Shown here: one piece after another, positions 52,757 through 62,103 of the stretch | How positions within the stretch are numbered: position 1 is the stretch's first letter | Layout of the letters: the number at the start of each line of letters is the position of its first letter | Assembly: GCA_011525625.1 (NCBI GenBank) | Contig: WYAX01000004.1 | Coordinates: forward strand, 1-64,000 | Direction of reading: 5' to 3' | Length of the DNA stretch: 64,000 nt | From: Nitrospira defluvii | GTDB lineage: Bacteria; Nitrospirota; Nitrospiria; Nitrospirales; Nitrospiraceae | Made by a program: the position numbers and the translations under genes | Notes under the pieces: generated by a model | Databases searched by the model: none | What the model saw: the letters and a program-made list of their open reading frames with translations, nothing else | What the model was told of the DNA's origin: nothing

Positions 52757-53859
52757 TCTGCAACTCGTCCGATGAACGACAAGGCCTTCAGGAGTCGATC
52801 GTTCTCACGTCTCGTCCGTACCGCCACCCGCAGCGAACGGTCATTTAACCCCGGGACCTGCGAGCAGTCACGGAGGAGCACCCCTCGCCGTCGCAGCACC
52901 GAGACCACCTGCGTCGCCATGTGCCCGACCGGCAGTTCCAACAGGATGAAATTCGCCTTGGCTGGAAACACCCGGACGCCGGACAGCCGTTCAAGTTCCC
53001 GCTGCAGCCTGCTCCGTTCCCGATCCATGAATTGCAGACTGCGCCGGCGATGTCGATCGTCCCGCAAGGCCACCATGGCAGCTCGCTGCGCCAACATGTT
53101 CACCGACCAGGGAGGTTGCTGCGCACTGAGTACCTTTGTCACAGCAGGATGCGCGACCGCGTACCCCACACGGAGGCCAGGTAGCGCATAGAATTTGGTG
53201 AAGCTCCGAAGCACCATGGTCTTGGGTGGAAGGGCCTTCCCAAGAATCGACACCGACTCACAATAGTCTGCGAACGTTTCATCGACCAGGCACCAGAGCC
53301 CAAGGTGCGCCGCCGCGCGAGCCAGCGTTCGTACGGTCGTGGCCTCCCAGGCGATGCCGGTCGGACTATTGGGATTACAGAGCAGGACGGCATCGAGGGA
53401 ACGCGATCGGGTACCCGTTCGTGAAGCCTGTCGCAAGGCCTCCAACACCGGTTCCAGCCTGGGCCGGTAGTTGTCTGCTTGCTCGGCCATCACCGTGCTG
53501 ATCCGCCCTCCGGATCGTGCCATCGCCGCCGCGTATTCGGAGAAGGTCGGGCCTATCACCAGCAGATGCCGAATCTGCAGGGCAGCAGGGAGAAGATGAA
53601 TCAACTCCGTCGAACCGTTTCCGATGAGAAACGCGTCGGGAGCACGGCGCCAGTGAGCCGCGAGCACCTGCCGGAGATCCCAGCAGAGCGGATCGGGATA
53701 ATGGCACAGCAGCGTTTTCGCGCGCGAGAGCATCCGGAGGACAGCCGGTGAAGGGCCTAACGGATTGATGCTGGCGCTGAAATCGAGCACCCGATCGGGC
53801 GCTCGCCCCAATTCACGAGCGGCCCCGTACACATCCCCGCCGTGAACCGTTCGCGTCAT
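52753..53859 (-). CDS. cobD: L-threonine-O-3-phosphate decarboxylase (CobD)
   Basis: A PLP enzyme of about 368 aa that makes (R)-1-aminopropan-2-ol phosphate, the linker of the nucleotide loop. FSASINPLGPSPAVL is the typical start; LLCNPNSPTG and the PLP lysine in SFTKFYALPGLRVGYAV are present. The start is set at the ATG at 53859, which overlaps the cbiB stop by 4 bp. The name follows Salmonella usage (HisC-like decarboxylase). Both ends overlap neighbours, indicating tight coupling. Confidence 0.88.
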   Translation of the reverse strand: MTRTVHGGDVYGAARELGRAPDRVLDFSASINPLGPSPAVLRMLSRAKTLLCHYPDPLCWDLRQVLAAHWRRAPDAFLIGNGSTELIHLLPAALQIRHLLVIGPTFSEYAAAMARSGGRISTVMAEQADNYRPRLEPVLEALRQASRTGTRSRSLDAVLLCNPNSPTGIAWEATTVRTLARAAAHLGLWCLVDETFADYCESVSILGKALPPKTMVLRSFTKFYALPGLRVGYAVAHPAVTKVLSAQQPPWSVNMLAQRAAMVALRDDRHRRRSLQFMDRERSRLQRELERLSGVRVFPAKANFILLELPVGHMATQVVSVLRRRGVLLRDCSQVPGLNDRSLRVAVRTRRENDRLLKALSFIGRVAE

Positions 53860-54812
53860 GATACCCACAAGGACAACAAAGCAAAGAACAGACCGAGCGC
53901 ATAGGTGACCAGCATGAGGCGGGTTGCAAGACCGATATGTTCGGGAGCCACCTCCGCCGCCCCATCACCCAGCCGTTCGGCATCGTGCGGTACGCCGTCG
54001 TAATAATTCCGTCCTCCGAGTTGCACGCCCAACGCCCCGGCCATGGCGGCCTCAGGCTGTCCGCTGTTCGGGCTGGGATGTTTGCCTCCGTCCCGATGCT
54101 GGATATACCAACTCTCATGAATGCGATGCCATTGCCCGGTGGACAAGCCGGCAGCCAGCGCAATGAAGCCCCCCGTCAGTCGAGCAGGGACCCAGTTCAG
54201 CACATCGTCCAAACGAGCGGACGCCCAGCCGAAATGTTCATACCGTTCATCGCGATGCCCGATCATGGAGTCGAGCGTGTTGACCGCCTTGTAGGCCAGC
54301 GCCAGCGGCGCGCCGCCGAGCGAGAGATAGACCAACGGGGCAATGATCCCGTCTGAGGCGCTTTCGGCGAGGGTCTCGACGGTCGCGCGCGCAATCTCCG
54401 GCTCCGTCAATGCAGCGCTGTCGCGTCCCACGATCATGGCGACGGCCTTTCGCGCGCCGGCCAGATCGCCGGCCGCCAAGGCGCCGGTCACCGCCTGAAC
54501 ATGGTCATAGAGGTCGCGCCCGGCCAACGTGGTAGAGGCCAGGCCGATGCCGACGGCCTGCCCCAGGATTGGGTGCACCGCAACAGCCTCGGCGATCACC
54601 CACGCGGCTGCGCCATAGACCGCCGCAGGCAGACCGAGCGCCAGGCAGGCGCCGGCAATCTGGAGCGCCTGCTCGCTCCGGCAGAGGGTGCGAATACGAT
54701 GATCGATCCAACCGATGACTGTGCCCATTCCTCGCACCGGATGGGGAAACCAGCGGGGATCTCCCAGCGCGATATCGAGCACCGCTGCGAGCCCTAAATC
54801 GACGCCGGTCAT
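53856..54812 (-). CDS. cbiB: Adenosylcobinamide-phosphate synthase CbiB
   Basis: A 318-aa inner-membrane enzyme that joins aminopropanol (phosphate) to adenosylcobyrate. The motif LDIALGDPRWFPHPVRGMG at the N-terminus, ESASDGIIAPLVYLSLGGAPLALAYKAVNTLDSMIGH and ATRLMLV are typical. About five membrane helices. It overlaps cobS (upstream) and cobD (downstream) by 4 bp each. Confidence 0.9.
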   Translation of the reverse strand: MTGVDLGLAAVLDIALGDPRWFPHPVRGMGTVIGWIDHRIRTLCRSEQALQIAGACLALGLPAAVYGAAAWVIAEAVAVHPILGQAVGIGLASTTLAGRDLYDHVQAVTGALAAGDLAGARKAVAMIVGRDSAALTEPEIARATVETLAESASDGIIAPLVYLSLGGAPLALAYKAVNTLDSMIGHRDERYEHFGWASARLDDVLNWVPARLTGGFIALAAGLSTGQWHRIHESWYIQHRDGGKHPSPNSGQPEAAMAGALGVQLGGRNYYDGVPHDAERLGDGAAEVAPEHIGLATRLMLVTYALGLFFALLSLWVS

Positions 54813-55570
54813 CGGGTCATCACCAAGATCGGCACCAACAGCAGAAACAGAATCTCGACCAGCTCATTGGTGGCACCGAGCAGATCACCGGTCACACCAC
54901 CGAACCATTTGCGGCATCCCTGTCGCACGAGCAGGACCAGCGCCACGCCCACTCCCATCGTGGCCAACGACGGACCTGCGCCCAGCCCTGCCGTTAAGGC
55001 CACGGCCAAGACCAGCGTCGAAAGCAGGACATGGTGCCATGACAGATTCGTCAGGAACGCCGACGCCAACCCTCCATCGCGTCGCGCATAGGAAGAGGAC
55101 CAGGCCACACACACCATCGCCCAACGACCCACCGCCGGCATGCAGAGCAGCACGGGAAGACGCCAGGGTTGCGGCAGGGCGAGCAAGCCGGTATACCGCA
55201 GCAACAGCGAGAGAAACAGCCCGGTCGCGCCGAGGGCACCGACATTCGGATCGCGCATGATGCGCAACCGGTCCTCCACCGTCCGTCCCCCGGCCAATCC
55301 ATCGACTGTGTCCGCAAGCCCGTCTTGATGCAACCCGCGCGTGAGCAGCACCAACAGGACGATCAGCACCACGTTCACCACCTCGGCCGTCAGCCACCAG
55401 CGCAAGACCTGATCCACAAACGCCAGGAGCCCGCCGATCATCAGCCCCACCGTCGAATACCAGGCCATCGACGCCGCCAGTTCATCCGCCGTCGGATCAT
55501 GGTGACGGCGGCTGATCGGAATCGCGGTGAGAAAATGCCAGGCAAACACGAAGGGTCTGGTCATGGACAT
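54809..55570 (-). CDS. cobS: Adenosylcobinamide-GDP ribazoletransferase CobS
   Basis: A 253-aa membrane enzyme that joins adenosylcobinamide-GDP to alpha-ribazole (phosphate), the final assembly step. The Mg-binding motif DGLADTVDGLAGG is intact; PFVFAWHFLTAIPIS is the normal N-terminus. The ATG at 55570 lies 4 bases after the cobT stop; another ATG at 55564 is nearly equivalent. Upstream in-frame residues are not protein-like. Confidence 0.9.
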   Translation of the reverse strand: MSMTRPFVFAWHFLTAIPISRRHHDPTADELAASMAWYSTVGLMIGGLLAFVDQVLRWWLTAEVVNVVLIVLLVLLTRGLHQDGLADTVDGLAGGRTVEDRLRIMRDPNVGALGATGLFLSLLLRYTGLLALPQPWRLPVLLCMPAVGRWAMVCVAWSSSYARRDGGLASAFLTNLSWHHVLLSTLVLAVALTAGLGAGPSLATMGVGVALVLLVRQGCRKWFGGVTGDLLGATNELVEILFLLLVPILVMTR

Positions 55571-55574
55571 GGTC

Positions 55575-56627
55575 TTAGTCGCGTTGCGAGACACCGGCTT
55601 CGCCAAAGGTCGCCATTTCGGTGAGGATCTTGATGGATGCCTGGACGAGCCCCATGCCGAGGCAGGCTCCCGTGCCCTCTCCCAGCCGCAGGTCGAGGTC
55701 AAAGAGCGCCTTGAGACCGAGGTGTTCCAGGATCGCCTGATGCCCCCGTTCAACCGATCGATGCGACGCGATCAAATAGTCGCGGCAGAGCGGCTGAATG
55801 CCCACCGCCACCAGGGCCGCCGCGCCTGCGATAAATCCATCCAACACCACCGGAACCCGCGCCGCTGCGGAACCCAGGATTAAGCCGGCCAGCCCGGCAA
55901 TTTCCAGCCCGCCCACCTTGGCCACTGCATCGAGTGCATCAGTCGGGTCTGGGCGATGGCGATCCAGCGCCTCCTCAATGACGTGAATCTTATGAACATG
56001 ACCGGCGTCGTCGATGCCGGTACCGCGCCCCGTGACCTCGGCCACGGCCCGACCGGTCATTACGGCCGTGACTGCGGCGCTCGGCGTCGTGTTGCCGATG
56101 CCCATCTCGCCGGTGCCGATCAGCCCGATGCCCTCGCGCGCCGCCTCGGTCGCCAGATCGATGCCGATGTGCACCGCCTGCGCCGCTTCTGCCCGGCTCA
56201 TCGCCGGCTCGCGCCGAAGATTCCTCGTTCCCCGCATGACTTTTTTCTGGATAAGGCCAGGAACCATACCGAAGTCATAGGCCACCCCGATATCCACCAC
56301 CCGAACCTCAACCCCGGCATGCCGCGCCAACACGTTCACCCCGGCGCCGCCCCGGAGAAAATTCAAGACCATCTGCGGCGTGACTTCACTGGGATAGGCG
56401 CTCACGCCCTCCGTTGCCACCCCGTGATCAGCGGCAAACGTGAACACCACGCCACGCGGCACGTTCGGTTTGACGTCGCCGGTGATGGCGGCGTACCGCA
56501 CCGCGGTCTCTTCCAGTCTCCCGAGACTGCCGAGGGGTTTAGTCAACCCGTCCAAGCGAGCCTGAGCCTTCGCGGCGATATGTCGATCAACCGGTTGAAT
56601 CTGCCGCACGGCCTCATCAAGCGTCAT
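55575..56627 (-). CDS. cobT: Nicotinate-nucleotide--dimethylbenzimidazole phosphoribosyltransferase CobT
   Basis: A 350-aa enzyme that activates the lower-ligand base to its alpha-riboside phosphate. [26 protein letters not shown] and [15 protein letters not shown], with the catalytic Glu in GEGTGA, are diagnostic. AGGAG sits 9 bases before the ATG at 56627; the preceding GTG codon is an alternative. It lies 17 bases after cobU. Its presence implies synthesis of a benzimidazole-type cobamide. Confidence 0.92.
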   Translation of the reverse strand: MTLDEAVRQIQPVDRHIAAKAQARLDGLTKPLGSLGRLEETAVRYAAITGDVKPNVPRGVVFTFAADHGVATEGVSAYPSEVTPQMVLNFLRGGAGVNVLARHAGVEVRVVDIGVAYDFGMVPGLIQKKVMRGTRNLRREPAMSRAEAAQAVHIGIDLATEAAREGIGLIGTGEMGIGNTTPSAAVTAVMTGRAVAEVTGRGTGIDDAGHVHKIHVIEEALDRHRPDPTDALDAVAKVGGLEIAGLAGLILGSAAARVPVVLDGFIAGAAALVAVGIQPLCRDYLIASHRSVERGHQAILEHLGLKALFDLDLRLGEGTGACLGMGLVQASIKILTEMATFGEAGVSQRD

Positions 56628-56643
56628 CACGTCGTGCTCCTGT

Positions 56644-57201
56644 TCATTTCAGCTTGAGCGATTGACCGGCAATGACGAAATACACTTCGTCGGCCGCGTC
56701 GGCGAACTGTTGATTCACACGGCCGGCAAGATCGCGGAAGGCGCGCGCATCCCGACTCGTCGGCACCAGCCCGTATCCCAGCTCGTTGCCCACCAGGACG
56801 ACCCGAGCCGGAGTCCGCCGAATCGCCTGTATCAATTCGTCCACGACGCTGGTCAGATCCTTCCCGGCAATGCGGCGGCCGCACACATTACTCATCCACA
56901 GCGTCAGGCAATCCACGACAATCGTGCGGTACTGCGAGCCGTCCGAACGAAACCAGTCGGTTAACGACCGGGGAACCTCCGCCGTACACCAATCGGCCTC
57001 ACGCGTCGCCCGGTGTCGATCGATACGGGCCTTCATTTCGCCATCGAGGGCCTGCCCCGTCGCCACGAACGCCTTCGGGCCCCGGCGACCGGCCTGCTCC
57101 AATGCCGCCTGGCTTTTCCCTGAAGCCGCGCCTCCTAAGACCAGAATGAGACGAGACCGGGAACGCCGGCGCGGTCTCCCTGACTTACTTGCCGGGGGCA
57201 T
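56644..57201 (-). CDS. cobU: Adenosylcobinamide kinase/guanylyltransferase CobU
   Basis: A 185-aa bifunctional enzyme that phosphorylates adenosylcobinamide and then transfers GMP to it. The P-loop is [28 protein letters not shown] contains the guanylylated His region; [10 protein letters not shown] follows. The start at 57201 ([10 protein letters not shown]) is chosen because upstream residues read like antisense; it overlaps the pduO end by 17 bp. Confidence 0.9.
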   Translation of the reverse strand: MPPASKSGRPRRRSRSRLILVLGGAASGKSQAALEQAGRRGPKAFVATGQALDGEMKARIDRHRATREADWCTAEVPRSLTDWFRSDGSQYRTIVVDCLTLWMSNVCGRRIAGKDLTSVVDELIQAIRRTPARVVLVGNELGYGLVPTSRDARAFRDLAGRVNQQFADAADEVYFVIAGQSLKLK

Positions 57202-57781
57202 CGGTCTCACGCTGCCACAAGAACTCCGGTTCACCCTGCGTCTTCGCGACCCAGCGCGCCATGACAAAGAGGGCATCACTCAACCGGTTCAGATATTTGT
57301 TGAGTTCGGCTGCGACGTCCTCTTCCCGACTCAGCCGGATGCAGATTCGTTCGGCCCGTCGGCAGATCGTTCGCGCTTGGTGCAGGGTGGCGGAAACCTT
57401 CCCTCCACCGGGGAGAATGAACTCTTTGAGCGGGGCCAACTCCTCCTGGCAGCGATCGATCATCTGTTCAAGCCTGGTCACATCGCCCTCGGTGACTGTC
57501 GGCATGTTCGGAAAGCTCTGACCAGGAGCCGTGGCGAGCAAACTCCCGACGTCGAACAACTTATTCTGTATCCAGCGCAGGTCTGCCTCGAGCTGTGCGG
57601 AGGCCGGAGACGCGCTTCCCCCCTCGCTATTCATTGCCCGCACCAATCCCACGGACGCATTCAGCTCATCGACGGTGCCGTAGGCTTCGACTCGCAGGCA
57701 GTCCTTCCAGACCTGCTGCCCCCCGGCCAATCTCGTGTGGCCCGCATCGCCGGTTCGTGTATAGACCTTGGTGATTCGCAT
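57185..57781 (-). CDS. pduO: Cob(I)alamin adenosyltransferase, PduO type
   Basis: A 198-aa trimeric-type adenosyltransferase that attaches the 5'-deoxyadenosyl ligand to cobalt. TRTGDAGHTRLAGG is the ATP-binding signature, and EAYGTVDELNASVGL plus ICRRAERICIRLSREEDV are typical. The operon also encodes an unrelated CobO-type adenosyltransferase, so the step is covered twice. Confidence 0.88.
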   Translation of the reverse strand: MRITKVYTRTGDAGHTRLAGGQQVWKDCLRVEAYGTVDELNASVGLVRAMNSEGGSASPASAQLEADLRWIQNKLFDVGSLLATAPGQSFPNMPTVTEGDVTRLEQMIDRCQEELAPLKEFILPGGGKVSATLHQARTICRRAERICIRLSREEDVAAELNKYLNRLSDALFVMARWVAKTQGEPEFLWQRETDAPGK

Positions 57782-57848
57782 TCGTTATTCCTTTCACATC
57801 CGGCCGCTGCTTCTCGACTCGTGCGGCAGGAGGCGTCCTATCGACAGG

Positions 57849-58052
57849 CTAGTCTGGTTGATTCTCCCGTGGCATCATCGTTGGTCTAAGCTTCCCGTCC
57901 GCCACCTGCCGGAGGCAGGCGGGACAGAGACAATCCTGATACCGGGCCGCAATCCAATCCATCTGCTGTTCGGTAATACCGATCTTCCCACACCAGCATT
58001 GATACCCGACACATTCGAACGGCTGCCGGCAATGCTCACAGGTTTTCGTCAC
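57849..58052 (-). CDS. Cysteine-rich CWC-family protein
   Basis: A protein of about 67-71 aa with eight cysteines arranged CEHC...CVGYQCWC...CLCPAC, as in the Cys-rich CWC family; it probably binds a metal such as Zn or an Fe-S cluster. The start is uncertain: a GTG at 58052 or a TTG at 58064 that overlaps the cobO stop as TTGA. Its function is unknown, but its place inside the B12 operon, between cobO and pduO, suggests a role connected with cobalt or corrinoids. Confidence 0.65.
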   Translation of the reverse strand: MTKTCEHCRQPFECVGYQCWCGKIGITEQQMDWIAARYQDCLCPACLRQVADGKLRPTMMPRENQPD

Positions 58053-58060
58053 CGGCCCTC

Positions 58061-58660
58061 TCAAAACTCCACCCCCGCCTGCGCCTTGATGCCTTTTCGG
58101 AACGGATGTTTTACCTGCTTCATCTCCGTCACCAGATCCGCAGCCTCGATCAGCTCAGGAGGAGCCCCTCGGCCGGTGATGACCACATGTTGCATCGCCG
58201 GTCGCTGCTGCACACGCGGGAGGACTTCAGACACCGCCACAGAGCCGTGGTGCAGCACAATATTGAATTCATCCAGGATCACCATCGCATAGGACGGATC
58301 GCGCATGAACTCGCAGGCCTTGGCCCAGGCCGCCTGCGCATGGCTCGTATCGCGCTCCCGATCCTGCGTCTCCCAGGTATACCCTTCACCCATTCGGAGA
58401 AACGTCACGCGGTCGCCGAACGATTTCAGGATGCGTTCCTCTGCCGTGTCGATGGCGCCTTTGATGAACTGCACGACCGCCACCTTCATCCCATGGCCGA
58501 GCACACGCAGCGCCATGCCGAGCGCGGCGGTCGTTTTTCCCTTTCCCGCGCCGGTGTAGACGATCAGCAAGCCCTTCTCGTTCTGTGCCGCTTCGATACG
58601 GCGGTCCACCGAGGCCTTCAGCCGCTGCATCTTGGCCGTATAGTCGTCTTGCTCCGTCAT
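58061..58660 (-). CDS. cobO: Corrinoid adenosyltransferase, CobO/BtuR type
   Basis: A 199-aa P-loop adenosyltransferase acting on cob(I)yrinate diamide and other corrinoids. LLIVYTGAGKGKTTAALGMALR is the ATP-binding loop; VVQFIKGAIDTAEERIL, VILDEFNIVLHHG and ITGRGAPPELIEAADLVTEMKQVKHPFRKGIKAQAGVEF (normal C-terminus) follow. It starts at the ATG at 58660, one base after the cbiA stop. Confidence 0.92.
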   Translation of the reverse strand: MTEQDDYTAKMQRLKASVDRRIEAAQNEKGLLIVYTGAGKGKTTAALGMALRVLGHGMKVAVVQFIKGAIDTAEERILKSFGDRVTFLRMGEGYTWETQDRERDTSHAQAAWAKACEFMRDPSYAMVILDEFNIVLHHGSVAVSEVLPRVQQRPAMQHVVITGRGAPPELIEAADLVTEMKQVKHPFRKGIKAQAGVEF

Positions 58661-58661
58661 G

Positions 58662-60074
58662 TCATGCGCTTCTCGCTGAAGCCACGTCCCGTCGCGCTCG
58701 ACGCGCGGCCTCGAGCAGATGGCCGACCACCTCCGGGCAACTGGCAAAGTGCTGATGACTATACAACGCCAACGTGTTGCGTCTCATCACCCCATCCGAT
58801 CCCACCGGCTTGCCCTCTGCGTCCGAGAGCGCGCAGACATACTGAAGTTCGCCGGTCGGCTCCAGCTGCGAATAGTGAAACTCATGTCCTCGTAGCACCG
58901 TGCCCTCCGGACCGAGCAGACAGGGCTGTGTCAGCCGTAGGGTTCGATAGCCCAGCGTCATTCCCTGCTTGCGCATCACCGCCTCAGCAGACAGGACGCC
59001 GACCATCGCATGTCGGCGTCCGGCCAGATCACGGATGGCTTGCGCCAGATACATCAGCCCGCCACATTCGGCATAGATCGCTCCGCCCCGCTCGCTGAAT
59101 GCGCGGATCGCGGATCGCATGGCCACATTGGCCGCCAAGGCCTCGCCGTAGAGTTCAGGGTATCCCCCGCCCAAATACAGCAGATTCACATCGGGCGGAT
59201 TGGCATCGCGCAACGGCGAAAACATCACGAGCTCGGCCCCTGACGCCTTCAGCATCTCCAGGTTATCGTGATAGTAAAAACAGAATGCTGCGTCGTACGC
59301 CACGCCGACGCGAACCTCCTGCGGCGTTGCCGCCGGTTTCGTGACGGAGAGGTGTTCTCCCGGAAATGCACCGGCAGATCGTGCCAGAGTCGCGACCCGT
59401 TCCACATCGATGGTGTCTGTCGCGGAACGAGCCAATCGGTCATAGAGATCACACGCCCCCTGCTCGATGGCGGTTCTCAGGCCCAGGTGGCGATCTTGAA
59501 TGGTGAAGCAATCGTCCGGCCTCAAATACCCTACCACCATGAGATCCGTCTCAGCTTCCACCGCATCCCGCAACAATCGGAAATGCCCCTCGCTGCGCAC
59601 ACGATTGAAGAGAATACCCGCGACGCGCACAGTCGGATCGAATTTCGCGAAGCCGGAGGCCATGGCCGCAGCCGAACGGGCCATGGCGCTGCCGTCGATC
59701 ACCAGCAGCACCGGCGCGCTCAGCTGCTTCGCCAGCTCAGCCGTGCTGCCCTGCTCGTGGATCGGAGAACTGCCGTCGAACAGTCCCATCATGCCTTCGA
59801 TGATCGACACGTCCGCATCCTCCGAGGCGCGCGCAAAGATGGCGCGGTTGGCGCGCTCTCCCAACATCCAGCCATCCAGATTGCGCGATGGCCGTCCGGT
59901 CGCCATCTGATGGTGGCCAGGATCGATAAAGTCGGGCCCGGCCTTAAACGGCTGCACAACGAGACCGCTGCTCTTCAGCGCCGCCATCAGCGCCAGTGCC
60001 ACAGTGGTCTTGCCGACACCGCTATGGGTGCCGGCAATCACTAATCGAGGACGATGCATCGGTCGCGCAGTCAC
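58662..60074 (-). CDS. cbiA: Cobyrinate a,c-diamide synthase
   Basis: A 470-aa glutamine-dependent amidase (CbiA/CobB) that forms the a and c amides of cobyrinate. GTHSGVGKTTVALALMAAL is the nucleotide loop; VQPFKAGPDFIDPGHH, IEGMMGLFDG and the glutamine amidotransferase nucleophile in YAECGGLMYLAQ are present. The name CbiA (anaerobic) or CobB (aerobic) cannot be chosen from sequence alone. It starts 8 bases after the btuB stop; a second ATG at 60059 is possible. Confidence 0.9.
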   Translation of the reverse strand: MTARPMHRPRLVIAGTHSGVGKTTVALALMAALKSSGLVVQPFKAGPDFIDPGHHQMATGRPSRNLDGWMLGERANRAIFARASEDADVSIIEGMMGLFDGSSPIHEQGSTAELAKQLSAPVLLVIDGSAMARSAAAMASGFAKFDPTVRVAGILFNRVRSEGHFRLLRDAVEAETDLMVVGYLRPDDCFTIQDRHLGLRTAIEQGACDLYDRLARSATDTIDVERVATLARSAGAFPGEHLSVTKPAATPQEVRVGVAYDAAFCFYYHDNLEMLKASGAELVMFSPLRDANPPDVNLLYLGGGYPELYGEALAANVAMRSAIRAFSERGGAIYAECGGLMYLAQAIRDLAGRRHAMVGVLSAEAVMRKQGMTLGYRTLRLTQPCLLGPEGTVLRGHEFHYSQLEPTGELQYVCALSDAEGKPVGSDGVMRRNTLALYSHQHFASCPEVVGHLLEAARRARRDVASARSA

Positions 60075-60081
60075 GTTCGCC

Positions 60082-62064
60082 TCACGACTTCCCTCCGAAT
60101 GTGACGCGAACGCCGCCGAAAATCGACCGGATCGGCGTGCCGGCGCTGGCGATTTCTTCGTACTTCTCGTTAAACAGGTTTTCGGCCCGGAGGTAGGCCT
60201 GGAGTTGTTTCGTCACGTCGTACGTGACGGCCAACGACCACACATCGAATGCTGGAAGAGGTTGCCGATCTCCGGTGGTGTTGTAGCGCGAGCCCACATA
60301 TCGACCGATCAGCGTGATCCAGAGCGGGTCGATGGGCTGATAGCTGATCGTGGCGCTCCACTGATCGGTAGGCCAGCGCGGCAACCGACTCTGGCTATCC
60401 AGATCGCGCGTGATCGTATTCGTGTACTGAGCCTGCACCACCAGGCCTTTCAAAAACGGCCGATCGCTGGAATAGGTATAGGATAGCCCGGCTTCCCATC
60501 CCTTCGTGGATGCTTCCCCCAATTGTTGCGGGCAGAACCCGAAGGTACTGAACGACGCGCAGAAGATCGGATCGAATGTGGTGGTGATCAAATTCCGGTA
60601 CCGGTTCCAGAAAAACCCTCCCGTGAACTTGATCTGCTTGGAGAACAGATACTGATCGATCCCCACGTCCATACTTTGACTTTTTTCCGGCCCCAGATTG
60701 GGATTGCCAAAATTGGGGAAATACAGTTCGTTCATGCTGGGCGCGCGAAAGCCGGTCGAATACCCGGCGCGGAGCTTCGTGTCCGTTTCCTTCTGGTAAT
60801 ACCCCGCCGTAAGTCGATACGTGGTCGCATCGCCGAAGACGTTGTAGCTATCGTGGCGAATCCCGGCTGTTGCGAAGACCCGATCCCAGAGATTGAACTG
60901 GGCTTGCGCAAATCCGGCGTGGGAGCTGAGGATACGATTGGTGAGGCCGCTGTCGTTTTCTCCCTGCTGCTCTCGAAACTGATAGCCGGCGCTGAGCAAG
61001 AGCAGCTTCGTGATCTGAATGTTATGCTGCCACTCCAACCGGTTGGAGAGCACGCGCGTTTCGTTCGGATCTCCGAACGGGGTGCTGAAGGCACCGCTGA
61101 CCAAGCTCCGCTGCAACGTGCCGGGGAGAAACAGTGAGGCCTCCTGAGATCGGGCAAGGGTCAGCTTCTGCGTCCACCAGCTCGTCACCGGCTGCTCATA
61201 GCTCCCGCTGAACACATATTCCTGGCTCCGGATCTTCGAGCCGTATACGTCGCTCGGCGCGGTAGCCGACAGGTTGTCCAGCTGCACATCGGAGTTCATC
61301 CAGCGCATGCTGAAGTCCAGCCGCCCGTCATGCGGGAGATCGATGCCGATTCGGCCCGAGCCCTGCCAATTGCGATACGAATCCCGCTCCGTCGCCCCCC
61401 GCCGGTAGTTGACGGCGGAAAAGGAAGACATGTCCCATCGGGACAGGGAGAGACTATAATCGACGATCCCCTGTTTCCCTGAGACGGAGCCCCCCTCACG
61501 GATGGAAGCGAACGATCCATACTCCATGAAGCCGGTTGCAGAGAGCGGCCCCTGCCCCCTCTTCGTCACGATATTGATGACCCCGCCCATGGCGTCGGAG
61601 CCCCACAACATACTCTGCGCGCCGCGGAGGATCTCGACTCGTTCGATGTTGTCGGTCGTCAGATTCGCGAAATTGTAACTGCCGACGGTGCCGCTGTTGA
61701 CGATCGCGCCGTCGATCAGCACCAGGGTCTGATTGGCCCCGCCGCCTCGAATTTTGGCCGTGACCTCGGTACCGGGACCGCCGTTCGAAAACATCGCCAC
61801 ACCCTGGGCTAACCGAAGCGCGTCCACCACGCTCCTGATGTTCTGTCGTTTCATGTCCTGCGCCGTGATGACCTCGACCGCGCTGGTCACCTGGCTTACC
61901 GGCAATGGGGTTTTGGTGGCCGAGACCACGACTTCCTCGGCCTGCACGACAGGATCAGACTCCGGAGGCTCGTCGGCAACCGCCGCTGCCGTCCAAATAG
62001 GCGAGACACTTGTGACACACAGCAACACACACAAGACGGACCATGGCCCGAGACGTACCGACAT
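60082..62064 (-). CDS. btuB: TonB-dependent outer-membrane receptor, BtuB-like
   Basis: A 660-aa outer-membrane receptor for corrinoid uptake. It has a signal peptide (first about 30 residues), a TonB box-like EEVVVSATKT, a plug domain (VEVITAQDMKRQNIRSVVDALRLAQGVAMF...VLIDGAIVN) and a 22-strand barrel ending in RVTFGGKS. B12 as substrate is inferred from the riboswitch directly upstream and eleven cobamide genes downstream. The Shine-Dalgarno AAGGGAG is inside a 6-bp hairpin next to the riboswitch. Confidence 0.87.
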   Translation of the reverse strand: MSVRLGPWSVLCVLLCVTSVSPIWTAAAVADEPPESDPVVQAEEVVVSATKTPLPVSQVTSAVEVITAQDMKRQNIRSVVDALRLAQGVAMFSNGGPGTEVTAKIRGGGANQTLVLIDGAIVNSGTVGSYNFANLTTDNIERVEILRGAQSMLWGSDAMGGVINIVTKRGQGPLSATGFMEYGSFASIREGGSVSGKQGIVDYSLSLSRWDMSSFSAVNYRRGATERDSYRNWQGSGRIGIDLPHDGRLDFSMRWMNSDVQLDNLSATAPSDVYGSKIRSQEYVFSGSYEQPVTSWWTQKLTLARSQEASLFLPGTLQRSLVSGAFSTPFGDPNETRVLSNRLEWQHNIQITKLLLLSAGYQFREQQGENDSGLTNRILSSHAGFAQAQFNLWDRVFATAGIRHDSYNVFGDATTYRLTAGYYQKETDTKLRAGYSTGFRAPSMNELYFPNFGNPNLGPEKSQSMDVGIDQYLFSKQIKFTGGFFWNRYRNLITTTFDPIFCASFSTFGFCPQQLGEASTKGWEAGLSYTYSSDRPFLKGLVVQAQYTNTITRDLDSQSRLPRWPTDQWSATISYQPIDPLWITLIGRYVGSRYNTTGDRQPLPAFDVWSLAVTYDVTKQLQAYLRAENLFNEKYEEIASAGTPIRSIFGGVRVTFGGKS

Positions 62065-62072
62065 ACTGACAC

Positions 62073-62091
62073 TCCCTTTCGCTCGAAGGGA
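62073..62091 (-). promoter_or_regulatory. Shine-Dalgarno-sequestering hairpin of btuB
   Basis: On the mRNA UCCCUU pairs with AAGGGA around the loop CGAGCGA; AAGGGAG is the ribosome site of btuB. It lies 12 bases after the riboswitch closing stem. This is a typical translational expression platform: B12 binding would favour the hairpin and lower translation. Confidence 0.65.
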
Positions 62092-62103
62092 TCAGTCGTA
62101 ACA

